Shown: positions 1 to 10,860 of the stretch, one piece after another
Layout of the letters: every line of letters begins with the position of its first letter
Position numbering within the stretch: the first letter of the stretch is position 1
Source: Papilionanthe hookeriana x Papilionanthe teres
Taxonomy: Eukaryota > Streptophyta > Magnoliopsida > Asparagales > Orchidaceae
Assembly: GCA_022702705.1 (NCBI GenBank)
Contig: CM040430.1
Coordinates: 74,403,239 to 74,467,238 of the forward strand
Length of the DNA stretch: 64,000 bases
Direction of reading: 5' to 3'
The notes under the pieces: model-generated
Told to the model about the DNA's origin: nothing
The model's database searches: none
What the model saw: the letters and a program-made list of their open reading frames with translations, nothing else
Program-made: the position numbers and the translations under genes

Positions 1-183
1 TAATGTTAATTTCTCTTTACCCTTGCAAATATTTAAAATTGTTATATCATTGCTACTAATTGTTTCATGCCTGCTAGTTGTAAATTTTGATTAATACCAG
101 ATAGTACGTTGAAGATTTCAACATCCCAACACATGAAGGTTTGTTTTCTTTTACTCTACTATTTTAAATTTACTGAAAAATTT

Positions 184-206
184 AAGTTTGGGGGAGGGTA
201 GAGAAA
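184..206 (+). promoter_or_regulatory. Upstream second polypurine tract (AthL-1)
   Basis: Purine-rich AAGTTTGGGGGAGGG followed by TAGAGAAA, very similar to the true PPT at 1096-1110 but about 0.9 kb further upstream. The same sequence occurs at 14485-14505 and 43121-43139 on the - strand in AthL-4 and AthL-5, again about 0.9 kb from the terminal PPT. It could act as an extra plus-strand primer; that role is inference. Confidence 0.55.
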
Positions 207-1095
207 TACTAACTTTTATTTGTTCTCAATTATTATATTTTCAAAAAATATTAGCATAAATTCGCAGTTGAACCTCACTGTAAGTAACTAAAACTTTTTA
301 TTTCAGTTGAATATTGTGGAAGGATAGGATGAAAATTATTTGTGATGAAGGTTAATTCTATAAAGGTAAGATATTTGGTAGGAAAGGATTTGATTATAGT
401 CAACTATTTAAAGTAAAGAAAGCTGTATTTTTGAAATGTTAAGGGACTTAAAGTATTGTGTGTTAAGAAGAGATTGTAACTTTATGATGAATAATAAAGC
501 TTATAATGAACTATAAAATAAGGAGATGTTTCAAGTTTGAACTTTAGAAAGAGGAGACTGAAGTTCAAAATCATGAAAGGGCTATCCAGATGTAGTAATC
601 CTCATTAAAAAAAAGAGAAAAAAGAAAAGAAGGATTAAAAAACAATCTCTAAAAGAAAAGAGAAAAATAAAAGAAAAGGAAAAGAAAGAAAAATGTTTAT
701 GAGGAGAAGCTTGAGGAGATGCCTAATCAAAAATTGGCTTCACTTGAATCAACCTAAAGGGAGAGCTTGATTTCATTTCTGAATTTATGTTTTAAGTACA
801 AACCAACATTCTAATAAAGTTTACATGAACTCCTTTTTCACATAGTCTTTTGAGGCACTCTTAAAGTGACAAATTATGGTTCATCTTGAAATAAATAGAA
901 GACTAGAACTCTTAGACTTGATTACTGAATATTCTTACACCTGTAGTGTTAACCTGAGTTACTAAATTTCTTTCTGAAAATCTAACCAGTATATTCTTTT
1001 GAATGAAAAATTTTAGTGTCCTACATTTGAAAAGTACATTGCCTAGAGTTATATTTTATGTAGTAAAAGGATTACTTGAGGACAAGTAATAGTTA

Positions 1096-1110
1096 AAGTT
1101 TGGGGGATTC
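1096..1110 (+). promoter_or_regulatory. Polypurine tract (PPT) of AthL-1
   Basis: AAGTTTGGGGGATTC ends exactly where the LTR begins (TGATGCACC). The same AAGTTTGGGG core sits at the inner edge of the 3' LTRs of AthL-4 and AthL-5. It primes plus-strand DNA synthesis in LTR retrotransposons. Confidence 0.85.
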
Positions 1111-1307
1111 TGATGCACCAAAAATAAATACGATTTTTGCTATATAATGTTACCCATTTTTGGTGATATTGCACTTTAAAGAAAGGTATTTTTCATGATT
1201 TATTGCAGGTATGATGACTTTAGGTGATTGGAGTGAATGTAAGCAAAAAGGAACGAATCTGGAGCAAAAAGGAGCAAAAAGGAGCAAAATGGTAGAAAAG
1301 GTATTTT

Positions 1308-1322
1308 GGCGCCGTCGGCGCC
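1308..1322 (+). promoter_or_regulatory. GGCGCC palindrome in AthL-1 U3
   Basis: GGCGCCGTCGGCGCC: two GGCGCC palindromes around GTC, about 140 bp upstream of the TATA box, with a related GCGCCGCCGG block at 1361-1370. Equivalent palindromes occur in the LTRs of AthL-2 and AthL-5 and upstream of env-region ORFs. Confidence 0.6.
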
Positions 1323-1458
1323 CCAATCCAGAGACTTCAGCATTTATTGGCACGATAGAGCGCCGCCGGTGCTCGAAGTCATGGTGTTCAAATTTGAAGA
1401 GTTTTGGCGACTTTTTGATGGGATGCCTATGGAAGCTCTTGGGTTTTTTTCCCTATCA

Positions 1459-1466
1459 TATAAATA
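1459..1466 (+). promoter_or_regulatory. TATA box of AthL-1 LTR
   Basis: TATAAATA in an otherwise unremarkable stretch. AthL-5 has the identical octamer at 41679-41686 on the - strand in the matching LTR position, which supports a core promoter. Transcription should start about 30 bp downstream. Confidence 0.65.
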
Positions 1467-2771
1467 ACTATTTTTAGATGAAAATAAGGGGGATTAGAGT
1501 GCTTCTTTAGTGGTTCTAGTGTAGTTTTACGGAGTGTTAAGTGTTAGGGTTTAGGAGAAGTGACTATAGAGTGAGGATTTGAGAGGAATTCTTCTCTAAG
1601 GAGTGAAAGAGAAGGAGTAAAGTGAGAGATTGCTTCTTCCTTTCCATTCTAAAGAGAGAATCAAGTGTTGTAAAGAAGAGAGAAAATGATTCAAAGAAAC
1701 TTTAAGGGAATTGCATTGGGGAAGAGAAAGAGATAAGTTATATTTTCTTTTGTCGTTTGTATGACTTCACTTTTATATAAAAAATCCATGTTTTATTGCA
1801 TCTTCTCCATGAATTCTGAGTAGTCTCCCTTGTCTTTCTTCTTGCATAGAGATGTTATGATGGATTAATGTGGATTTGATGTGCTTTTAATGTAATGAAA
1901 AAATTGTGATGGTTTTTCATTTCAAACTTAATTTACTTTTCGATTTGGCCAATTGAAATGTTAAAATATGTTGTTGAATATTTAGTTTGAAAGGATTTAA
2001 TGTCCTACAATAATAATGAAAGATCCACTCAATTTCTATGGATGAATTGCGTAGTTCATGGGAATTGAGTGCAAATAAATAGTGAAATATGTTTTGATGG
2101 ACTTCAATGTGGAGATTTCAGGGTGACAGACTGAAATCCCCAAATTGGTTCTAAGATTAGTAACTAATATCAAAGGTTAGCCTTCGGGTGAAGGGTGAGG
2201 GGGAGCTTCAAAGTGAGAGCTGGTATCCTCCCAGCCTAGCCTTAGATTTAGTGACTAAACTTAGGATATGCCAATGTTCTTTTCTTGCTTAGAAGTGGGG
2301 GTACTCTTTTAAGGGTAAAGAATCATCTTTGCTCCTATTTGGCACAATAACATAAATATTTATTTCATATCAATCCACACATCATATTCTTATTGCAAGA
2401 GGAAAGATACTTTTCTAATATATTGAAAACCTTTCAAATACTTAGTTCAGTGTGTCTGTAGTTAATTCTGTTTTTAAAGTTGTTAGAAGTAATTATAGTT
2501 TAATTAATTGTTACTGTTTTCTGCATAGTAGTAGTAAGTAGTAAACTTTAATTACGAATTAAAGATCAGATTTTAGTGCTTTTTATATATTGTGAAATGC
2601 TTTCTTATACTTCGAACTTCCCTGTGGGATCGATAACCAGGACTCCATTAGAGCCATGTATTACTTGATACGATACGTATACTTGCGTTGAATGCTTGGA
2701 CTTAACAAAATCATTATAAATATATAAATTTGAGTTCATAAATTCTTGCAAAATATAAGTCCGCCGCATCA

Positions 2772-2843
2772 CGCACTATCACAAATAAATATCTTCTTAT
2801 TGGCATCCTCTTTCTTCTTAACTTTGCTCTCCCAAGAAGACAT
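2772..2843 (-). pseudogene. AthL-2 env-like ORF, first codons only
   Basis: Reading the - strand from 2843, about 24 codons are open and rich in Lys, Glu and Ser (MSSWESKVKKKEDANKK) before the AthL-1 LTR cuts in at 2771/2772. The start resembles the lysine-rich starts of the downstream env-like ORFs of AthL-4 (16038) and AthL-5 (44757). The rest lies beyond AthL-1, to the left of the window. It starts only about 450 bp after integrase, so AthL-2 has no room for the extra env-like ORF seen in AthL-4. Confidence 0.55.
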
Positions 2844-3292
2844 TTTTGCACTCAAAATACTTTTTCAAAAGACTTAGAAATGAAAATAAGAACTGGGGCA
2901 AGTATCTCATAAATTCAAAACCTACCCTAGACGTGTTAAAACTCCTTAAAAACTCCAAAAACTACTCACCCACAATTTAGGCTTCTAGAACCTCATTATT
3001 CACGTTTTTTATAACTGCGGCGCCTATGCGCCAACTAGCGGCGCATAGCCGCCAGTGCACATTTTGGCAGAGTTCTGCTAAACGTCAAAATCTTCATTCT
3101 GACTCCTCTAAGTCATTATATAAGGTCAAATAAATACCACTATAGCATAAAAAACTCTAAAATGCTACCACATTTCTCAAATCAAACCAAATAAAAGCAC
3201 ATAAAGCAAACATAAAGCAAAGCACAGGGATAAATATGGGTTGCTTCCCAAAAAGCGCTTGGTTAACGTCATCAGCCTGACATACCTGGAGC
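2844..3292 (-). other. AthL-2 spacer between integrase and env-like ORF
   Basis: Non-coding spacer. It holds the block GGTTAACGTCATCAGCC (3251-3267), also present after the integrases of AthL-4 (18417-18433) and AthL-5 (near 46505-46521). It also has a GGCGCC hairpin (3017-3053) with TATAAAAAA just beyond it on the - strand (about 3005-3014), about 165 bp before the env-like ATG. The layout recalls the LTR promoter and may be an internal promoter. Confidence 0.55.
3017..3053 (-). promoter_or_regulatory. Paired GGCGCC palindromes before env-like ORF (AthL-2)
   Basis: GGCGCCTATGCGCC (3019-3032) and GGCGCATAGCCGCC (3040-3053) are near-perfect reverse complements of each other around a 7 nt spacer, and each is itself nearly palindromic. 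The 5' LTR of the same element has a matching pair at 10187-10222. Confidence 0.6.
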
Positions 3293-4650
3293 TTATTCTG
3301 AGTGACACAACATTAGATTCTCAGCAGGTTTAGATTGATCGACTGAAAAGTAAGGTTTAAATCTATGACCGTTCACTTTAAATATTTTTCCAGTCTTCGG
3401 ATCTTGAATATCCATAGCTCCATATGAAAAACTTTCAGCACAATAAATGAGCCTGTCCACATGGACTTAAGTTTTTCAGCAAAAAATCTCAATCTTGCAT
3501 TATACAGTAAAAATTTTGCCATGGCTCAAGATTTTTAATAAGAATCTTTTGATCATGCCACAACTTCATTTTTTATTTATAAATCTTAGCATTTTCATAA
3601 GATTCATTCCTTATCTCTTCAATCTTATTTAATTGCAACAATCTCTTTTCTCTAGCATCTTTCAAATTATAATTGAACTCTTTAATAGCCCAATATGCTT
3701 TATGCCTAAGTTCAACCCGTAAATAACAAGTTTTTCCAAAAATTAGCCTATATAGGGACATTCCTATTGAAGTTCTGTAGGCAGTCCTATAGGCCCACAA
3801 AGCATAATCCAGTTTGATTGACTAATCCTTTTTGTTTGGATTACAGTCTTTTCTAATATTCTTTTAATTTCACGATTGGATAATTCAAGCAAACCACTTG
3901 TCTACGGATGATAAGCAGTAGTAATGCGATGGTTAATATGATATTTCTTTACTAACTTCTCCATAATCGCATTTCTAAAATGAATTCCCCCATCAGTTAT
4001 GATTACTCTCGGTATTCCAAATCTGCGAAATATATGCTTATTTAAAAACTTTGCAACACTTTGAGCATCACATCAAGGTAAAGCAATAGCTTCTATCCAA
4101 TTAGATACATAGTCTACTGCTATCAAAATGTATGTATTTCTAAAAGATGGTATAAATGGTCCAATGAAATCTAATCTCCAAACGTTAAATATTTCAACTT
4201 CGAACATATAATTGAGGGACATATCATTTTTTTTAGAAATAATGCCTACACATTGACATCGATCACAATTTTTAATAAAAACATTAACATCGTTAAAAAT
4301 TGTAGTCTAATAAAATCCAGATTATAAAATTTTATATACAGTTTTATCAACTCTAAAATGTCCCCCATAATCATAATTATGACATTATTGAATAATTTCA
4401 TAAATTTCTTATAAAGGTACACATCTTCGATTAATCAAATCCTTTCCTTGTTTATGTAAAAATAGGTCATCCAAAAAATAAATCTTTGCTTCAGATAGAA
4501 ATTTCATCCTCTCCTGGTATGTCAAACCATATGGTAAAATATTACTGACAATAAAGTTTACAATGTCAGCATACCACGGAACACAGCACTCATTAACTGC
4601 GAACAATTTTTCATTAGGAAACTTTTCATTAATTTCTTCAGCATCACAGA
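3293..4650 (-). pseudogene. AthL-2 integrase (broken)
   Basis: Integrase of an Athila-like pol. The - strand shows the Cys pair of the zinc-binding region (CDRCQ, near 4245-4265), the DDE core (ITDGG, near 3990), the core-to-C-terminal linker around 3573-3800 (WAYRTAYRTSIGMS) and the C-terminal domain ending at a stop at 3293-3295. Frame changes and stops break it in several places, including after 3573. The family enzyme joins retroviral-type cDNA to host DNA. Clearly a relic. Confidence 0.85.
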
Positions 4651-6513
4651 TAGATTTTTTAGTTTCAAGCCTGGACAGATGAATATCAATTTGATTATCA
4701 GCACGCTTCCTATCTACTATCTCAAAATTAAATTCTTACAAAAGAAGAATCCATCTAATTAATCTTGGTTTTGTATCATTCTTCTTCATTAAATACTTAA
4801 TAGCAAAATGATCAGTATGCACCAGACATTTGATTCCAATTAAATATGATCTAAATCAAATACTATAACTAATAATTCTTTCTCAGTAGTGGTATTATTA
4901 ATTTGAGCTTCATTAAGAGTTTTACTAGCATAGTAAATCAATTTGAAAATCTTATCATATTTTTGACCTAAAACAACTCCAATAGCATAATCACTAACAT
5001 CACACATTAATTCAAAATGTTTTTCCCAATTAGGTTAAACTATAACAAGTGCGGTGATTAATTTTTCTTTTAAAGTTTCAAAAGCTTTTAGCAATCATCA
5101 TCAAAATTAAAAATCACATATTTTTCCAGTAAACAACATAAAGGCTTCAAAATTTGTGAAAAGTCTTTAATATAACACCTATAAAATCTAGCACGTCCCA
5201 GAAAACATCAAATTCCCCTTACATTAGTTGGGCAAGGTAAATTAGAGATCACCTAAATTTTTGCAGGATCTACTTCCATACCATTTTCTAATATACGATG
5301 TCCCAAAACAATTCCTCCTGCTACCATAAATTGGCATTTCTCCTACTTAAGGACAAAATTACTTTCTTCACAGCGTTTTAGAACTTTAGATGGAAGTTCT
5401 AAACATGATTCAAATGAAATTCCTAATATTGAAAAGTCATCCATAAAAACTTCAATTCCTTTCTCTATTAAATCACAGAAAATTGCATCATACATCCCTG
5501 AAAGGTAGCAGGGGCATTACATAAACCAAAGAGCATTCTTCTAAAAGCAAATGTACCATAAGGACAGGTTAACATTGTTTTCCCTTGATCCTCAGGAGCA
5601 GTTTGAATTTTGTGGTAACCAGTATATCCATCCAGAAAACAAAATATTTATGCCCAGCCAATCTATCTAAAATCTGATCTAGAAAAGGAAGTGGAAAATG
5701 GTCTTTCATGGTGACAATGTTTAATTTTCAATAATCAATGCATATTTGCCACCCTGTAACTTGTATTACTGGTATAATTTCATTCTTTTCATTCACAGTC
5801 ACAGTAACTCCTTCTTTCTTAGGTACACAGTGAATAGGATTAATCCATGCACTATCTGAAATAGGGTAGAAAATTCCAGCATCCAACCACTTTAAGATTT
5901 CTTTCTTAAAAACTTCTTTCACGATAAGATTTAATCTCCTTTGAGGATCATCCCGAGGTTTGCAGTTATCCTCCATAAGGATTCTATGCATACAAATTGA
6001 AAAGCTGATTCTTTTAATATCAGCTATTGTCCATCCAAAGGCTTTCTTATATTTCTTCAAAATTTCAAGCAAACTTTCTTCTTCTCTTTCAGTTAATTGA
6101 GAGGAAATTATAACTGGTAAAGTTGAGGAATCACCTAAAAAGGCATACTTTAAATGATTAGGAAGCATCTTTAAATCAAGTTCAAGAAATTTTTCAATTG
6201 ATGGACCAAAAGATTCATCTTTTTCAGTCACGTCCAACATTTCAAAATCTTCATGAATATAATTTAAATCTTCCTCATGAAAATCTTCAGAATCTTGTAA
6301 TTCCTCTTCTTGCTTGTGTTCGAATTCTTTACTTTCATATTTCTCTTCATAAGTTGACTTGAAATGACATTTACTCAAATATTTGATAACATCTATCCTA
6401 TAACATTCATCATCATTACCTCTGGTAGGATATTTCATTGACATGGAAATATTAAATGTAACAGTTTGATCATTAACTCGCACCATCAATTCACCTTTTT
6501 GCACATCTATCAT
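4651..6513 (-). pseudogene. AthL-2 reverse transcriptase and RNase H (broken)
   Basis: The first 261 codons (6513-5728) are open and run from the protease/RT linker (MIDVQKGEL) through an acidic stretch into the start of RT (KPRDDP, GWQICIDY). A stop follows at once and later parts lie in shifted frames. The catalytic loop is still readable on the - strand near 5438-5455 as VFMDDFSI, the FMDD form usual for Athila. RNase H and the connection region follow to about 4660 with more stops. Copies RNA into DNA and removes the RNA strand in intact relatives. Confidence 0.85.
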
Positions 6514-6850
6514 CGCTCTATTGTGGCTAGGAAAGGTCTCCCTAAAATTATGGGTATCTTTTTATCTTCGTTCATATCCAAGACAATGAATCAACAGGAA
6601 AAATAAATTGATCCACTTTCACCAAAACATCTTTTATAACTCCTTTAGGATATGTGATCGAACGATCAGCTAATTGCATAGTTACAATAGTAGGGTTTAT
6701 TTCTCCTAATCCCAGTCTTTTGAGTATTGATAACACCATAAGGTTAATGCTTGTACATAAATCACATAAAGCTTTTCCAAAAAAATCTGTCTTCGATTAC
6801 ACATGGAATTCTGAAGCTTCCAGGATCTTTAAGATTTTCAGGAAGCTTTT
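6514..6850 (-). pseudogene. AthL-2 aspartic protease (active site altered)
   Basis: The - strand reads LCDLCTSINLM at the active site, where AthL-4 and AthL-5 have LCDLGASINLMP, so the glycine of the D-x-G motif is lost. Downstream QLADRSITYPKGVI matches the other copies. Frame breaks follow near 6560-6600. Matures Gag-Pol in intact relatives. Confidence 0.8.
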
Positions 6851-8603
6851 TTTGAATTATAGCGCTACACTCTTCACTAAGTGCAACAATCTCATTATCT
6901 TTAAAATTCATCTTTTTGTTGAGAATAACCTTCATAAATTTCACATAGCTTGGCATTTGTTCTAAGGCTTCAGCAAATGGAATATTGATTGTAAGCTTCT
7001 TAAATATCTCCAAGAATTTTGAAAATTACTTATCAAAATTTTTTTGTCGAAGTCTATGAGGAAATGGAGGTGGTGGCTTTTCTAAATCAGCCTTAGGTGG
7101 AGAAATAGGTCTTTCCAAACCTTTCGGAGCATCATCTTTTAGTTTTTCAATTTCTTCTTTCTCTACTTTGGTCTCTTTTTGAACTGTACCTTCCAACTCT
7201 CTTCCACTTCTCAACTGAATAGCTTGTACTTGCTCCTTTGTCTTGTCTCTTAGATTTACTTTAGTAATACTAAGAAGCATTCCTTGGGATCTATTACTTA
7301 ATGAATTGACAATCTGTCCCAATTGTTTCTCAATATTTCTGATTGTAGCTCCTTGACTTTGTAATTGATTTCCCATTTGTAACACCACTTCTTCAATCGA
7401 CAACTTCTTCTACTTAAACTGTGAAGTATTGTTAAAACTTGGAGGATAGGTTGATCTATAATTATTATTCCCTTGGTTTTTTCAGTTTCCCAATGGTTTT
7501 ACTTGGTTGTTCCCCCATTGTTGATTACTACCACCCTGGTTATTGTTATTCCAGTTAAAGTTTGGATGGTTTTTCCAACCTGGGTTATAATAATTGGAAT
7601 ATGGGTTATTAGGCTTACTTATAGCATTCAAGGTTTATGATGAAGTTTGAGAATCAACTATTTGGCCTAATAAATTTTCTTCAATCATGGAAATTGGCTG
7701 AGAAAAATTCATTCCAAATTGGTTTATCTTCCTTGAAATTATAGCAACTTAATTTGCTAGCATCGCAAAAGCATCATTTTCATGAATGTTTGCTACCTTA
7801 TTTAGGATTTAACCTTTCAGAAGGCCATTAAAAATTTATAGTAGCCATTTTTTCAATTAAAGCATAAGCATCAGCAAACAGTTTAGATATCAATGAACCA
7901 CCAGTAGCGGGATCGATAATAGATCTAAGTGATCCAACTAATCCATTGTAAAAGGTCTGAATTATTAACCAATCTGGTATCAAATGATGTGGACACTTTC
8001 TTATGAGATCTTTAAAATGTTCCCATGCTTCATATATACATTCCCCTTCAAACTGACAAAAAATGTAATATCATTTCTAAGCTTCGCAATCTTCGATGGT
8101 GGAAAATATTTAGCAAGGAATTTTTGTGCTAAATCACCCCAAGTTCTGATAGATGTAGGTGCTAAAAAATTTAAGCAAATATTAGCTTTATCCCTTAGTG
8201 AGAAAGGAAAAATTCTAAGTCTAATAACATCGTTTGAAACACCATCGTATTTAAAAGTAGCGCACAGTTCTAGAAAATTGGCAAGATGTAAATTAGGATC
8301 TTCAGTTGGTGCTCCCCTAAACTGATTATTAGATATCATCTGGATAATAGCAGGTTTAAGTTCAATTGAATTAGCAGCTACAACAGGGTGTTGAATACTA
8401 CCATGAAGTTCATCCACTGTAGGGTCAGCATAATCTCTTAAAGGTCTAACTTCTTGATGGATTTAAACATTTTGATGATCTTGATTTGTCATTTTTTGAA
8501 TATTTTTATCTTTTTCTGTATTTTTAATTTTTTTGATTTTTCTGATAGTTCTCTCTAATTCAAAATCGTAAGGCACAAGTCCCTCAGAACCTGTACTACG
8601 CAT
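6851..8603 (-). pseudogene. AthL-2 gag (broken)
   Basis: Starts with an ATG at 8603 (MRSTGSEGLVPYDFELER), about 100 bp after the PBS. The capsid-like core lies at 8417-8001 (NNQFRGAPTEDPNLHLANFL, then WGDLAQKFLAKYFP), typical of plant gypsy Gag. A glutamine/asparagine-rich stretch (7650-7430) and a coiled region (7403-7026) follow, then a segment near 7013-6850 (PFAEALEQMPSYVKFMK) leading into protease. Stops at about 8465, 7700 and 7030, among others, break it. Structural particle protein in intact relatives. Confidence 0.85.
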
Positions 8604-8701
8604 ACAAAATTAACAAAATAAAATAAAACACACTAACGAAAATAATGAAAAATAAAAACTTAATTTTTCTTCAATTTTCTTTAAATGACATTTTAATTAA
8701 T

Positions 8702-8720
8702 TTCCCCGGCAATGACGCCA
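8702..8720 (-). promoter_or_regulatory. Primer binding site (tRNA-Asp type) of AthL-2
   Basis: On the - strand TGGCGTCATTGCCGGGGAA, close to the tRNA-Asp-complementary PBS of Athila elements (two differences from TGGCGCCGTTGCCGGGGA). It sits 6 bp after the proposed LTR end, as expected for this clade. It primes minus-strand cDNA. Confidence 0.85.
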
Positions 8721-8726
8721 TAAACT

Positions 8727-10416
8727 TGATCTCCAAATATTTATGCTTATAATTTAGATTTGAAATTATACTTTAATTATTTATAATATGGGATACCCCG
8801 CAAGTATATGTATTTTTATCAAGTAATATAAAATTCTTTGATTAAGCCCTGAAATATCGAAATCACAGAGAAATGTCTACAATTTTAAAGAAATAAGAAA
8901 AATAACTTTTTACTTCTTAAAATGATTTTTACAAAGTAAGTTTTAAGATATAAAGTTTTTCAAATTTGTTTTTGGTATTTTCTGAATAAAAAGTAAAGCA
9001 AACAACTAAAGTTAACACAACTATAAAATAGTATGAAAGCAAATGAAAATAAAATATCTTTTTCCTCTTTCAATGAATTAGTAATAATTATGGAATTTTG
9101 TTGTTAAAGCATCTAAATGTGTTGTGCCAAATAAAAACACTTATATTACCCTTACTTGGTTCTAAAAAGAACATTAGTTAATTTGAAGTTTTGAAATAAT
9201 GTAGATGGGTCAGGCAAGGAAGATACTAGCTCTCACTCTAGAGTTCCCTTGATTCCCTCCAGCGTGGGGGCTAACATCACATAAAAAAATTTAAAACATC
9301 AAGGGGCTTTAGCCTGTCACTCTAAATTCCTCAAATTTTACTCCCCATTAAAAACATATCCTATTTATTTGCACCCAACCATATGGAATACAGTTCTCAC
9401 CCATACAATTTCATGTGATTCTTTCCAATTGTTGATTGAGACAATACCACATTAATTCTTACATGTTCTCACAACAAATTTTAACATCTTAATTGGCCAA
9501 ATCAAGAGGTAAATAAAGTGCAAGGAAAAAGATATACTTCTTCCAAAATTGAAATCATATACTTCACACAACTTCCTTCCATAATTTAATTTCATCATCA
9601 TTTAAAAGGAAAAAGATAAAGAAAACTACGTAGAACACTTGGAGAAAACACAATCACAACTTGATTTGAAAGTAGAAATCATAGTTAAAACACAACAAAT
9701 CTTACTTTAAAACAAAATGTAAAATAAAAATAAAACTTATCTGAAAATCCTATCTACAAGACCCTTGAAGTTCCTTTGAAACTTTGCTTTCCCTTTACAA
9801 GACACAATAGAGGTTGGCGTCCAACTCTGTTGACTCCAAATCTCTATTCTAGTCTTAATAAAAACTAGATACAATTGATAATAAAAGTGGATAAAGTTGA
9901 AATGTGTGCTCTCAATAACTCTCTAACATAAACTTGACTTTTAACACTAATCACAACCTACAACATCAATCCTTTTTCTAATCTTCAAGTCTTCTTTTTA
10001 AAATTTTCCAAAAGGTCCCTTGGTGTCTCTTCAAATCATGTCCAGATTCAATGTATCCACCAAAGAATGCATCCATCCATTCAAATCTACCGCCCAAAAG
10101 AATTTAAGGAAGTTTAAACCAAAAGTTGCTTCAAACACCCCTTGGAAATGACACCAAATTTGAGTTAATTCGTATGTTTTAACTGTGGCGCCTATGCGCC
10201 AAGGGTCCGGCGCTTAGGCGCCAGAGGCCAAAATTTTTCATTCTTCAAATTTTGCTCTAAATTTGATCCTCTTTTGCTCCTTTCATCATAGTCAGTCATT
10301 TTAATCATACCTACAAGAAAAACACAAATATACCTTCCATTAAAGTGCAATATCATCAAAAATAGGTATAAAAATTATTTAAAAATACTATATATTTTAG
10401 TTGTATTGGCAACTCA
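8727..10416 (-). mobile_element. AthL-2 5' LTR (Athila-like, about 1690 bp)
   Basis: On the - strand it starts TGAGTTGCC (10416) and ends GGAGATCA (8727), followed by AGTTTA and the PBS. It shares landmarks with the AthL-1 LTR: an early GATGATATTGCACTTTAA block (near 10355), GGAGCAAAA-like repeats and paired GGCGCC palindromes (10187-10222), and TATACTTGCG near the end. It is clearly diverged, lacking the GATCGATAACCAGG block. Ends are placed by comparison and are accurate to a few bases at best. Confidence 0.75.
10187..10222 (-). promoter_or_regulatory. Paired GGCGCC palindromes in AthL-2 LTR
   Basis: GGCGCCTATGCGCC (10187-10200) and GGCGCTTAGGCGCC (10209-10222), 8 bp apart. Same arrangement as upstream of the env-like ORF of this element (3017-3053) and in AthL-5. 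Confidence 0.6.
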
Positions 10417-10860
10417 TATTTATCTTTATTATATTATCTTACTTGTGTTAATTTTGGTAGTTGTACCTATAGTTAGTCATATTTGAGTCCTACACAATCA
10501 TAAATATCATAAATAATGAAAATTATTGGATCGTATCGAAGAATTGGAATATTTCAGACCGAAACGAATTTAGATGCACTTATGAACACTGACATCATCG
10601 ACACTAGAACGGGCACCACTGGCGCCCAATTCTGGAGAATGCACCAATAATTCAGAGTTTCGGTGCCGACGATGCCCTAACCAGTGCTAATGATGCCCTA
10701 TCTAGCGCTGATGGCGCTGACGAACTAGAGACGGGTTTTGGAGATTTAGATTTCAATTTTTGGCGGTTTTAGGCGAGATTTCATCCTTGTAACTTCGCAA
10801 AACATTTTTAACCCCCTAAACACTAGAAAAACGATAGAGTTCAATCCAAATTTGCATCCA
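10417..10860 (+). other. AthL-3 spacer upstream of its env-like ORF
   Basis: No ORF. From about 10490 it aligns with the - strand spacer between integrase and the first env-like ORF of AthL-4 (18051-18420), including a GC-rich block of GGCGCC/GATGCCCTA-like repeats (10600-10730) and the text just before the start codon. The left edge is the AthL-2 LTR end. Confidence 0.6.

Larger units (their letters stand above)
1..1110 (+). mobile_element. AthL-1: 3' untranslated end of an Athila-like element
   Basis: No sustained ORF. This is the stretch between the (off-window) env-like ORF and the 3' LTR. It aligns by eye with 13619-14951 and 42261-43604 read on the - strand. Shared marks are a purine tract near 184-206 (TTTGGGGGAGGG), a block at 545-600 (GGCTATCCAGATGTAGTAAT type), a very A/G-rich run at 605-700, a block at 700-775 able to encode EKLEEMPNQKLASLE, and the terminal polypurine tract at 1096-1110. 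The orientation (+) follows from the PPT lying directly before the LTR start. Confidence 0.85.
1111..2771 (+). mobile_element. AthL-1 3' LTR (Athila-like, 1661 bp)
   Basis: Begins TGATGCACC directly after the PPT and ends CCGCCGCATCA, giving terminal inverted repeats TGATGC/GCATCA. Its right end falls inside the env-like ORF of AthL-2, so AthL-1 inserted into AthL-2. Inside are GGAGCAAAA repeats (1258-1290), a GGCGCC palindrome cluster (1308-1375), a TATA box (1459-1466) and near 2620-2690 the conserved LTR 3' block with GTGGGATCGATAACCAGGAC and TATACTTGCG, shared with the other Athila LTRs here. The 5' LTR and the other target-site duplication lie outside the window. Confidence 0.9.

Noticed and set aside
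6654..6965. + strand ORF in AthL-2
   Set aside because: Antisense shadow of gag and protease, as are 7984-8325, 18587-18883 and 19490-19693.
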